Positions 50,713 through 58,418 of a stretch of DNA of 58,545 bases are shown one piece after another (position 1 is the stretch's first letter; every line of letters begins with the position of its first letter). Position numbers and translations under genes: made by a program. Under the pieces are notes generated by a model, which did no database searches, had not been told where the DNA came from, and was given only the letters and a program-made list of their open reading frames with translations. Source of the DNA: Saprospiraceae bacterium (GTDB lineage: Bacteria; Bacteroidota; Bacteroidia; Chitinophagales; Saprospiraceae). The stretch lies in NCBI GenBank assembly GCA_018057925.1, contig JAGPCT010000019.1, positions 1 to 58,545 of the forward strand, in the 5' to 3' direction.

Positions 50713-53328
50713 ATGTTACTTCGTATTTTGCGCATAAAATATGTAATTAAAAAACCTCATAGTATGTGGAAGCAAATAGTTGCAGGCATTTATTTTTTTC
50801 TTGTACAACAAATGGCGGTATCGCAGGTAAAGATACCCGCTGTTGATGGAACATTATTTAGTAAATATTATCATCAACGAGTCAGCTATTTTAGGCACAT
50901 GCCGGAAACGCAGCACGACATCATTTTTTTGGGCAATAGTATTACGGATGGAAGTGAATGGAATGAATTATTTGGAGACAAGAAGATAAAAAACAGGGGG
51001 ATCAGTGCAGACATAACACCCGGTCTTTTCTTTCGATTGGATGAAGTCGTCAATAGGAAGCCGGACAAAATATTTTTATTGATAGGAACCAATGACCTGG
51101 CAAGAGGCATTCCGGCGGATACGATGTTAAAAAATATTTTTTTGATAAACCGCTATATTCAGCAGGAAAGCCCGACTACCGAGCTATATATCCAGAGTAT
51201 TTTACCGGTCAATGATGTATTTGGATTGTTTACAGGACATACCGGCAATACTGTTGCCATACTTAGAGCGAATGAAATATTGCGCCGTTCTGCAACAACT
51301 GAAGGATATACCTTTATCGACCTTTATCCTCATTTTATCAATGCTGAAGGTAAATTGGATACCATGTACAGCAATGACGGACTCCATTTGATGGGAGGAG
51401 GATATCTTCTGTGGAAACACCTGATATATCCTAAGGTATATGACTTACAGGAAAAGCCGTCTTTGATACCCTTACCGACTCATTTGGAATGGAAGCAAGG
51501 TTATTTCCCATTATTCGATTGTTCTTCCATTGTAATCAATGACAATAGAATCATAAGCGAAGCCGACTATTTGCGGCAACTTATACAGGAAAAGGGTTGG
51601 AATATTCCTGTTGTAAAGAAGTTAGATCCTTCGACAAAAAATATTGTCTTAAGCATGACGTCAGATGGTGACAAGCCGGAAGGAAGTTATTCTTTGGTCG
51701 TCACAGATAGAGGCATAGAAGTGAAAGCTGCCACACCACAAGGAATATACTATGGTATTCAGACCTTGAGACAGTTGATGCGGGATGGCGCAATAGTGGA
51801 TGCTTGTACGATACAAGACCAGCCAGCATTTACATGGCGTGGCTTTATGGTCGATGTAGGGCGCAATTACATGTCGATACCGCTTCTAAAGCAGATGATA
51901 GACGTGATGGCTCAGTATAAACTAAATATTTTTCATTTTCATGCGACAGAGGATATAGCATGGCGTTTTGCCAGCGTGCAGTATCCACAACTCACAACTC
52001 CTGAAAATATGCTTCGCAACAAAGGCATGTACTATACCAAGGAAGAAATAAGGGACTTGACGGATTATTGTAGAGATCGTCATATTACCTTCGTACCGGA
52101 GATAGATATGCCGGGGCATAGTGCCGCTTTTAGCCGAGCTATGAAGGTGGAAATGCAGAGTGATAGCGGAATCGCAATTTTGAAAAATATACTCAATGAG
52201 TTTTGTGAAAGTTATGATATTCCCTATTTTCATATCGGAGCTGACGAAGTAAGGATAACGAATAAGGACTTCATTCCAGAAGTAACGGATTTTTTGGAAC
52301 AAAGAGGAAAACAGGTAATTGGGTGGCAGCCGGGAGGCAATTTCACAAAAAGTACGATACGCCAACTGTGGATGGACGATAATGCCCACCTTTCTTCCGG
52401 TGATAAAGTCCGATATATTGATTCCCGTCACCTTTATCTCAACCACATGGATCCTTTGGAGGCGGTTACGACAATATACAACCGTAAGATAGGGGATAAA
52501 GATAGTGGTGACAACACCATCATGGGAGGAACAATATGCTTATGGCCGGATCGGACGGTAGCTAAGGAAGATGATGTCTTGCGGATGAATCCGGTATATC
52601 CCGGCATGTTGGCATTTGCTGAACGTATCTGGCGTGGTGGTGGACAGTTGGGATGGGTGGCCAATATAGATGACGGGGACAAAGCCGGTTTTAGGGATTT
52701 TGAGCAGCGTTTGTTGGATAATAAGAAAGTCTTTTTCAAAGATAAGATATTTAACTATGTTAAGCAATCTGATATCGTATGGCAGCTCTATGGACCCTTT
52801 CCAAATGGGGGCGATGTAGAAAAAATATTTCCTCCTGAAAAAAATGTACAAAACTTGACGTTATGGAAAGCCAACAAAGAAGTCACCGGCGGTACCGTAG
52901 TATTACGCCATTGGTGGGCGCCCTTGATAAAAGGCGGAATCGAAGCGCCAGAGGATAGTACGACATGGTATGCCACCACAAAGATATGGTCTGATGTTGC
53001 AGGAGTAAAGTCTTTTTGGATAGGTTTTAATAATGTGTCGCGCTCACCGGCAACGGATTCTCCATTGGCGGGGATGTGGAATAATATCGGCAATGCGGTA
53101 TGGGTCAATGGAATGCTTGTGCCACCACCGCACTGGATACGGGCAGGACAGAAGGGTAATTCGGAAATCCCAATGATTGATGAAGGGTACGAATACCGCA
53201 CGCCTACGGATATTTATTTAAAAAAGGGATGGAATCAGATACTGGTAAAGGCGCCAATAGGCAGTTTCCGCGGTAAAGACTGGCAGAATCCGGTCAAATG
53301 GATGTTTACTTTTGTGGAAGTGAAGTGA
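50713..53328 (+). CDS. SGNH hydrolase - GH20 beta-hexosaminidase fusion, secreted
   Basis: 871 residues, probably from ATG 50764, which begins a signal peptide (MWKQIVAGIYFFLVQQMAVS). An SGNH/GDSL hydrolase comes first (about 50-245): IIFLGNSITDGSEW (nucleophile Ser), LLIGTNDLARG and DGLHLMGGGYLLW (Asp and His). Then the GH20b domain (about 260-380), then a GH20 catalytic barrel (about 385-680): FTWRGFMVDVGRNYMSI, FVPEIDMPGHSAAFSRAM and the catalytic Asp-Glu in YFHIGADEVR. The last about 180 residues are beta-rich (GFNNVSRSPATDS). It probably releases N-acetylhexosamine and removes acetyl groups from a chitin- or glycan-type polymer (inference). Single gene. Confidence 0.9.
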   Translation: MLLRILRIKYVIKKPHSMWKQIVAGIYFFLVQQMAVSQVKIPAVDGTLFSKYYHQRVSYFRHMPETQHDIIFLGNSITDGSEWNELFGDKKIKNRGISADITPGLFFRLDEVVNRKPDKIFLLIGTNDLARGIPADTMLKNIFLINRYIQQESPTTELYIQSILPVNDVFGLFTGHTGNTVAILRANEILRRSATTEGYTFIDLYPHFINAEGKLDTMYSNDGLHLMGGGYLLWKHLIYPKVYDLQEKPSLIPLPTHLEWKQGYFPLFDCSSIVINDNRIISEADYLRQLIQEKGWNIPVVKKLDPSTKNIVLSMTSDGDKPEGSYSLVVTDRGIEVKAATPQGIYYGIQTLRQLMRDGAIVDACTIQDQPAFTWRGFMVDVGRNYMSIPLLKQMIDVMAQYKLNIFHFHATEDIAWRFASVQYPQLTTPENMLRNKGMYYTKEEIRDLTDYCRDRHITFVPEIDMPGHSAAFSRAMKVEMQSDSGIAILKNILNEFCESYDIPYFHIGADEVRITNKDFIPEVTDFLEQRGKQVIGWQPGGNFTKSTIRQLWMDDNAHLSSGDKVRYIDSRHLYLNHMDPLEAVTTIYNRKIGDKDSGDNTIMGGTICLWPDRTVAKEDDVLRMNPVYPGMLAFAERIWRGGGQLGWVANIDDGDKAGFRDFEQRLLDNKKVFFKDKIFNYVKQSDIVWQLYGPFPNGGDVEKIFPPEKNVQNLTLWKANKEVTGGTVVLRHWWAPLIKGGIEAPEDSTTWYATTKIWSDVAGVKSFWIGFNNVSRSPATDSPLAGMWNNIGNAVWVNGMLVPPPHWIRAGQKGNSEIPMIDEGYEYRTPTDIYLKKGWNQILVKAPIGSFRGKDWQNPVKWMFTFVEVK

Positions 53329-53390
53329 GAATGGAGATAATGATTTATGATTAGGGAGAATGAAATTTTAGAGTTACGATTAAGCAGGAA

Positions 53391-53759
53391 ATAATTAAGA
53401 AACGGACAAAACAGATTGGATTATAAGTAATCAAGTTGGTTGATGAATTGCCTAACAAACCATCTGCTTGGGCTATTGCCAAACAAATTATAAGAAGTTC
53501 AACGTCAATCGGAGCAAATTACAGAGCTGCACGTAGGGCAAAATCAACTGCAGATTTTATCAATAAATTGAAAATTATGGAAAAAGAAGCTGATGAAACC
53601 CAATATTGGTTAGAAATATTGGAAGAAAGTAATTTGATTAACACTGAACGTATTGAAACAATAAAAAAAGAAGTAAACGAAATCGTTTCTATCGTGGTAG
53701 CGTCAATTAAAACTGCAAAAGAAAATGAATATCTTAAATCACAAACTCATAAATCGTAA
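53391..53759 (+). pseudogene. Four-helix-bundle protein, copy 1, with a nonsense codon
   Basis: The readable frame goes IIKKRTKQIGL, then TAA (53424-53426), then VIKLVDELPNKPSAWAIAKQ and on to AKENEYLKSQTHKS. The intact neighbour copy at 54599 reads KKRTKKIGLEEIKQVDELPN at the same place, so GAA became TAA. From TTG 53436 a 107-residue product lacking the first helix is possible. The family ('four helix bundle', related to 23S rRNA intervening-sequence proteins; motif SIGANYRAARRAKS) has unknown function. Confidence 0.75.
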
Positions 53760-53798
53760 ATGGGGTTAAATCGTAAATCAAAAAATCAAAAATCGTAA
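53757..53798 (+). repeat. Direct repeat after the four-helix-bundle gene, copy 1
   Basis: AAATGGGGTTAAATCGTAAA then TCAAAAAATCAAAAATCGTAAATGG. It recurs almost unchanged at 54975-55016. With the duplicated gene it forms a direct repeat of about 0.4 kb on both sides of the Fic gene. Confidence 0.8.
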
Positions 53799-54578
53799 AT
53801 GGAAAAGCTACTTACCGATACGCATTACAATACATGGCTTTCATTACTTGATGTGAAGTTGGACAAAGAATTTGAAAAAATAAAAACAAGGGAATGGACT
53901 GCTGAGAATTTCAAATTCGCCACAGCCGTTTCAGTTATGTCTTCTTCAAAAATTGAAGGGGAAACGCTGGAAGTGGATAGTTATGTAAAGCATAAAATGC
54001 TGGATATAGAATATCTGCCTAACCTCACCGAAAAGCCAAATGACTTATATGCTGCGTATGAATTTGCAAAAGACCACACCTTATCAAAAGAACATTTTCA
54101 TACATGTCATACTATTGCCACCCTGCATTTATTGCCCGAACAACAAAGAGGTCAAATACGAAAAGGCAACATGCTGATAATGGGACAACAATCACAGCGG
54201 GTGGAATATGAAGCAGCATCCCCTCAATTGGTGCAAAAAGAATATGAAAGATTTTGGAATGAGTTAAATAATTTAATAGAGCTTAATTTAAAAATTGATG
54301 AAGCCTTTTATTATGCAGCGTTGATTCATTTAGTGTTTGTGAAAATTCATCCATTCAATGATGGTAATGGAAGAACTGCAAGAATGCTTGAAAAATGGTT
54401 TCTGTCATCAAAATTAGGGGAAAAGGCGTGGTATATACCAAGTGAATTGTACTACTACAACAATCTGAAAGCGTATTATCACAATCTGGCTCGTGTTGGA
54501 TTGTTTTATGAAGAATTAAAGTATGAAAGAGGAATACCCTTCTTGCTTATGCTTCCAAATTCACTGATTTTAGATTGA
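53799..54578 (+). CDS. Fic-family AMPylation enzyme, self-inhibited class
   Basis: 259 residues. The Fic core motif HPFNDGNGRTAR (about residues 184-195) is complete, so transfer of AMP (or a related group) to a protein hydroxyl is expected. Near the N-terminus, MSSSKIEGETLEVDSY (about 47-62) contains the (S/T)xxxE(G/N) inhibitory motif, so this is a class II Fic with its brake in the same chain. A helical DUF4172-like start precedes it. The target is unknown. It lies between two copies of a four-helix-bundle gene, possibly as part of a duplicated mobile unit. Confidence 0.93.
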   Translation: MEKLLTDTHYNTWLSLLDVKLDKEFEKIKTREWTAENFKFATAVSVMSSSKIEGETLEVDSYVKHKMLDIEYLPNLTEKPNDLYAAYEFAKDHTLSKEHFHTCHTIATLHLLPEQQRGQIRKGNMLIMGQQSQRVEYEAASPQLVQKEYERFWNELNNLIELNLKIDEAFYYAALIHLVFVKIHPFNDGNGRTARMLEKWFLSSKLGEKAWYIPSELYYYNNLKAYYHNLARVGLFYEELKYERGIPFLLMLPNSLILD

Positions 54579-54598
54579 CGATTTAGCGATTGACGAAT

Positions 54599-54976
54599 AT
54601 GGTTGAACATCTTAAAAAACGGACAAAGAAAATTGGCTTGGAAGAAATCAAGCAGGTTGATGAATTGCCAAATAAGCCATCGGCTTGGGCTATTGCCAAA
54701 CAAATCAAAAGAAGCGCTACATCAAATGGGGCAAATTATCGGGCTGCTTGTCGGGCAAAATCTACAGTTGACTCTATCAATAAGTTGAAAATTGTAGAAG
54801 AAGAAGCAGATGAAACACAGTATTGGTTAGAAGTTTTGGAAGAAAGTAATCTTATCAATTCTAACCGAATAGACACATTAAAAAAGGAAGTAAACGAAAT
54901 CATTTCCATTGTTGTGGCATCTATCAATACTTCACGAGAAAACGTAAATCAAAAAATCAAAAATCGTAAATCTTAA
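54599..54976 (+). CDS. Four-helix-bundle protein, copy 2 (intact)
   Basis: 125 residues from ATG 54599 (a TTG at 54590 would add three). All-helical, with the family core PNKPSAWAIAKQIKRSATSN, GANYRAACRAKS and EADETQYWLEVLEESNLIN. These small proteins form pentamers of four-helix bundles in solved relatives; their role is unknown, and they were first found in intervening sequences of 23S rRNA genes. It starts 20 bases after the Fic gene. At protein level it is about 80 % identical to copy 1. Confidence 0.85.
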   Translation: MVEHLKKRTKKIGLEEIKQVDELPNKPSAWAIAKQIKRSATSNGANYRAACRAKSTVDSINKLKIVEEEADETQYWLEVLEESNLINSNRIDTLKKEVNEIISIVVASINTSRENVNQKIKNRKS

Positions 54977-55016
54977 ATGGGGTTAAAACGTAAATCAAAA
55001 AATCAAAAATCGTAAA
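54975..55016 (+). repeat. Direct repeat after the four-helix-bundle gene, copy 2
   Basis: Same sequence as 53757-53798 apart from one or two bases. Between here and 55180 one open stretch (ALFGAGFRAVGNFQREIELT) ends at a TAG near 55130; I do not recognise it. Confidence 0.75.
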
Positions 55017-55179
55017 AAATTTTTGCCAACGCTTTATTTGGTGCAGGATTCAGAGCAGTAGGCAATTTTCAGCGAGAAATCGAACTCACATATCGGTTAA
55101 AATTGTTACTTTGCGAGTTAAAAAATTAGAGAAACTTTAATACAAAATGAAAAAATAACAAGAGGAAAGCGAAACAACT

Positions 55180-56205
55180 ATGTCATTAAACATACAGCAT
55201 TTAGAAAACGAAATTATAGACCAGTATCTCTATGACGAGAACCCAACAAGACCTTGGATAATAGGTTTTAGTGGAGGAAAAGATTCCACCATGCTTTTAC
55301 AAGTAGTTTGGAATGCACTTAAAAAAATTGACCCTTTTTTACTAAGGCGTAGAGTTTATGTAGTATGCAACGATACATTGGTTGAAAACCCACGTATAGT
55401 TAAGTTTATAAACAAAACTTTAAACAGAATTCAGAAAGCGGCAACTGAAAAAGGAATTCCGTTAACAGTTCATCAAACTATGCCCAATATTGAAAATACA
55501 TTTTGGGTAAAATTAATTGGCTTGGGATATCCTGCACCCAATAAGTTTTATCGTTGGTGCACGGATAGACTAAAAATTGACCCAACAACTAGATTTATTA
55601 AAGAAACTACTTCTATGAATGGTGAAGCAATAATTTTATTAGGAACCCGAAGTGATGAAAGTTCAAATAGGGCGGCTTCTATTAAAAAACATGAAGTAAA
55701 AGGAATGAGGTTAAGAAAACATTTACTTCCAAATGTTTTTGTTTACGCTCCAATAAAAGATGTTTTAACTACAGAGTTATGGCAATACTTAAACCAAGTA
55801 CCTCCACCCTGGGGAGGAACACACAAAGAATTAGTAACCCTTTATCGTAATGCAAATAGCGGAGATTGTCCTCTAGTTATAGATGAATCAACTCCAAGTT
55901 GTGGAAATAGCCGTTTTGGATGCTGGACTTGCACAGTTGTAAACAAAGACAAGTCAATGGAGGGTTTAATTGATAATGGTGAAGATTGGATGCAACCTTT
56001 GGCAGACATCAGAAACTTTCTGATTGAAACTCGAGACAATCCTGAAAAATATAGGGAACAAGTTAAAAGAGACGGAACTATGAAAGAAGGGCAATGGGGA
56101 CCTTACAAATCGGAAACAAGAGCTGAAATACTAAGACGAATTCTTAAAGCCCAAAAAGCTATTCAGCAAACAGAGGGGGTAGAATTAATCACACATCAGG
56201 AATAA
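55180..56205 (+). CDS. dndC: DndC-like sulfurtransferase, N-terminal part before an in-frame stop
   Basis: 341 residues. The PAPS-reductase-like ATP loop is WIIGFSGGKDSTMLLQVVW. Typical DndC blocks follow: YVVCNDTLVENPRIVKFI, YPAPNKFYRWCTDRLKIDP, LLGTRSDESSNRA, VYAPIKDVLTTELWQYL and TPSCGNSRFGCWTCTVVNKD with the iron-sulfur cysteines, then KSMEGLIDNGEDWMQPL. DndC puts sulfur on the DNA backbone in dnd systems. Family members have about 450 residues; here the frame hits TAA at 56203-56205 after LITHQE. Reading past it in the same frame gives QYYWYRERYFFKETVSKIYN and joins the small frame at 56299, for 443 codons in all. So one nonsense change splits an otherwise complete dndC. No dndA, B, D or E is in view. 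Confidence 0.88.
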   Translation: MSLNIQHLENEIIDQYLYDENPTRPWIIGFSGGKDSTMLLQVVWNALKKIDPFLLRRRVYVVCNDTLVENPRIVKFINKTLNRIQKAATEKGIPLTVHQTMPNIENTFWVKLIGLGYPAPNKFYRWCTDRLKIDPTTRFIKETTSMNGEAIILLGTRSDESSNRAASIKKHEVKGMRLRKHLLPNVFVYAPIKDVLTTELWQYLNQVPPPWGGTHKELVTLYRNANSGDCPLVIDESTPSCGNSRFGCWTCTVVNKDKSMEGLIDNGEDWMQPLADIRNFLIETRDNPEKYREQVKRDGTMKEGQWGPYKSETRAEILRRILKAQKAIQQTEGVELITHQE

Positions 56206-56511
56206 GTCTTAATACAATATTATTGGTATAGAGAAAGATATTTTTTCAAAGAAACTGTATCCAAGATTTATAACAAAGTTTTTAAAGCAAACATAGACAT
56301 GAGCAAACAAGAAGAAAAATTTAAACAAGAAGCGGAATTGCTGAAAAAATCATGTAATCAAGAACCCAAAGACGTTGAGTTGATTCAAGACCTTTTGGCT
56401 TTGCAAAAAACGAAAACGCTGATGATACGCAAAAGAGGTTTGCAAGCAGACATTGAAAACCGTTTGGATAAGTTTATTAAGGAACGTAGAAAAGTAGTAA
56501 TGTTTGCATAG
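56206..56511 (+). pseudogene. C-terminal part of dndC, downstream of the in-frame stop
   Basis: Same frame as 55180-56205. The open part from ATG 56299 encodes 70 residues (MSKQEEKFKQEAELLKKSC; DLLALQKTKTLMIRKRGLQA), matching the helical end of DndC proteins. It could be translated from ATG 56299 as a separate small protein and perhaps act in trans, but an internal stop in a decaying or sequence-error-bearing dndC is simpler. It ends 6 bases before the PIN-GNAT gene. Confidence 0.65.
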
Positions 56512-56517
56512 AAGTTT

Positions 56518-58020
56518 ATGGCAAAAATTTTATTAGATACCAATATCATTATTCATCGGGAAGCCACGAAAGTGGTTAATCAGGATATTGGTGTTTTGTT
56601 TAATTGGATAGATAAACTTAAATATTCAAAATACATTCATCCACTGACTGTTGAAGAATTGAACAAAAACAAGGATTCTAAAACAGTTGAAACGATGAAT
56701 ATCAAAATCGGAAGCTATAATCTGATTAAGAATTTAGCCCCGACAAGTGAAGCGTTAGAAGCTGTTAGCAAAAAGATTGATGTTAATGTAAATGACCGAA
56801 ACGATACACTTTTATTAAATGAAGTTCTTTGCGAAAGAGTTGATATACTGATTTCGGAAGATAAAAAAATACATACCAAAGCTGAATTATTAGGAATTGC
56901 AGATAAGGTTTTTAAAATAGAACAATTCCTTGAAAAGGTTATCTCTGAAAATCCGAATTTAGTTGATTACAAAGTTTTGGCTGTCAAAAAAGTTGATTTT
57001 GCAGAAGTTGATTTACAAAATTCATTTTTTGATAGTTTTCGAGAAGATTATAACGGATTTGACAAATGGTTTAACCAAAAAGCTGATGAAACGGCTTATG
57101 TCTGTTATAGCAATAATGAACTTTCCGCATTTTTGTATATAAAAGTTGAGGACGAAAATGAAAATTATGCCGATATAGTTCCTAATTTTCCAAGAAAGAA
57201 ACGACTAAAAATTGGCACATTAAAAGTTACAAGTAACGGTTTCAAAATCGGAGAACGATTTTTGAAAATCATTTTTGATAATGCGTTGCAATATCGTGTT
57301 GATGAAATCTATGTAACGATTTTTGATAAAAGACCAGAGCAATTACGCCTGATTGCCTTACTTGAAGAATGGGGATTTGTTCATTTTGGAGATAAAAATA
57401 CACCAGCAGGAACAGAAAAGGTTTTTGTGAGAAATTTTGAGAGAAATCAGAATATAAATTTCGAAAGTCCCCAAAAATCATTTCCTTATAGTTCAAAAGA
57501 AAACAAAGTTTTTATCGTTCCGATTTATCCCGAATATCATACGGAATTATTCCCCGATTCTATTTTAAAAACAGAATCGCCCAAAGATTTTGTAGAAAAC
57601 GAACCGCATAGAAATGCCTTGAGCAAAGTATATATTTCTCGTTCTCATTTTAAAGATTTGAAATCGGGAGATTTAATCGTTTTTTACAGAACAGGCGGAA
57701 TTTATGCAGGTGTTGCAACTACGATAGGAATTGTAGAATCTGTAATTGATAATATTCCAGACGAAGAAATATTTATACGCTTATGCAGAAAAAGAAGTGT
57801 TTTTTCAGATGTTGAATTAAAAGCACATTGGAATCACAACAAGCAAAACAGACCTTTTATTGTCAATTTTTTATACACATATTCATTAAAAAAACGACCT
57901 AATTTAAAGTGGCTGAACGAGAATGGCATTATTCCTGACATTAAGGATATGCCAAGAGGATTTAGAGAAATCCCGAGAGAAAATTTATTAAAAATATTAA
58001 AATATTCTATTGAAAAATGA
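56518..58020 (+). CDS. PIN - GNAT - PUA-like (EVE/ASCH) fusion protein
   Basis: 500 residues in three parts. First a PIN nuclease (about 1-145): ILLDTNIIIHREATKVVNQD, VEELNKNKDS, NDRNDTLLLNEVLCERVDIL with ISEDKKIH, giving the acidic residues. Then a GNAT acetyltransferase-like domain (about 155-315): AFLYIKVEDENENYADIVPN, IGTLKVTSNGFKIGERFLKI, IYVTIFDKRPEQLRLIALLE with EWGF. Last a PUA-like domain (about 335-500): VYISRSHFKDLKSGDLIVFY, RTGGIYAGVATTIGIVE. PIN cuts RNA, and PUA/ASCH/EVE domains bind modified or structured nucleic acid. Such PIN-GNAT proteins occur in defence islands with an ASCH partner, here overlapping by 4 bases. The exact substrate is unknown. Confidence 0.85.
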   Translation: MAKILLDTNIIIHREATKVVNQDIGVLFNWIDKLKYSKYIHPLTVEELNKNKDSKTVETMNIKIGSYNLIKNLAPTSEALEAVSKKIDVNVNDRNDTLLLNEVLCERVDILISEDKKIHTKAELLGIADKVFKIEQFLEKVISENPNLVDYKVLAVKKVDFAEVDLQNSFFDSFREDYNGFDKWFNQKADETAYVCYSNNELSAFLYIKVEDENENYADIVPNFPRKKRLKIGTLKVTSNGFKIGERFLKIIFDNALQYRVDEIYVTIFDKRPEQLRLIALLEEWGFVHFGDKNTPAGTEKVFVRNFERNQNINFESPQKSFPYSSKENKVFIVPIYPEYHTELFPDSILKTESPKDFVENEPHRNALSKVYISRSHFKDLKSGDLIVFYRTGGIYAGVATTIGIVESVIDNIPDEEIFIRLCRKRSVFSDVELKAHWNHNKQNRPFIVNFLYTYSLKKRPNLKWLNENGIIPDIKDMPRGFREIPRENLLKILKYSIEK

Positions 58021-58391
58021 GAGTATTGCTATCAATAAAACCAGAATTTGCAAACAAAATATTTGACGGAACTAAAAAATTTGAGTTTCGCAAATCTATA
58101 TTCAAAAATAAGGACATTAAAACAGTTGTTGTTTATGCTTCTTCACCTGTACAACGAGTTATCGGAGAGTTTGAAATCGAAAGGATTTTAAATTTCGATT
58201 TAGATACTTTATGGAGCTTAACACAAGATTTTTCGGGAATTTCAGAGGATTTTTTCTATGAATACTTTGCAGATAAAGAAGTTGGATATGCCATTAAAAT
58301 AAAGAAGACAAAAAAATATCGTAATCCTAAAAATTTAAGAGAAGAATTTAATCTTTTCCCGCCTCAATCATTTGCCTATTTGCCAAAATAA
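58017..58391 (+). CDS. ASCH-domain protein
   Basis: 124 residues, one ASCH (PUA-like) domain: VLLSIKPEFANKIFDGTKKF followed by EFRKSIF (the GxKxxExR-type signature), VVVYASSPVQRVIGEFEIER, and AYIKIKKTKKY-type strand GYAIKIKKTKKYRNP. ASCH domains bind nucleic acids and some hydrolyse modified nucleosides. It overlaps the PIN-GNAT gene by 4 bases (ATGA) and is followed without a gap by the start of another gene (TAATG), so it is the middle of an operon. Confidence 0.92.
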   Translation: MRVLLSIKPEFANKIFDGTKKFEFRKSIFKNKDIKTVVVYASSPVQRVIGEFEIERILNFDLDTLWSLTQDFSGISEDFFYEYFADKEVGYAIKIKKTKKYRNPKNLREEFNLFPPQSFAYLPK

Positions 58392-58418
58392 TGACCGAAC
58401 AACTTCCATATTACATTC
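58391..58418 (+). pseudogene. Next operon gene, interrupted by an IS element
   Basis: The ATG at 58391 overlaps the ASCH stop as TAATG and encodes MTEQLPYYIL before the sequence turns into the left end of an insertion element at about 58419. The start position and coupling are those of a real operon gene. The rest, if it survives, lies to the right of the element, outside the window. Confidence 0.5.
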
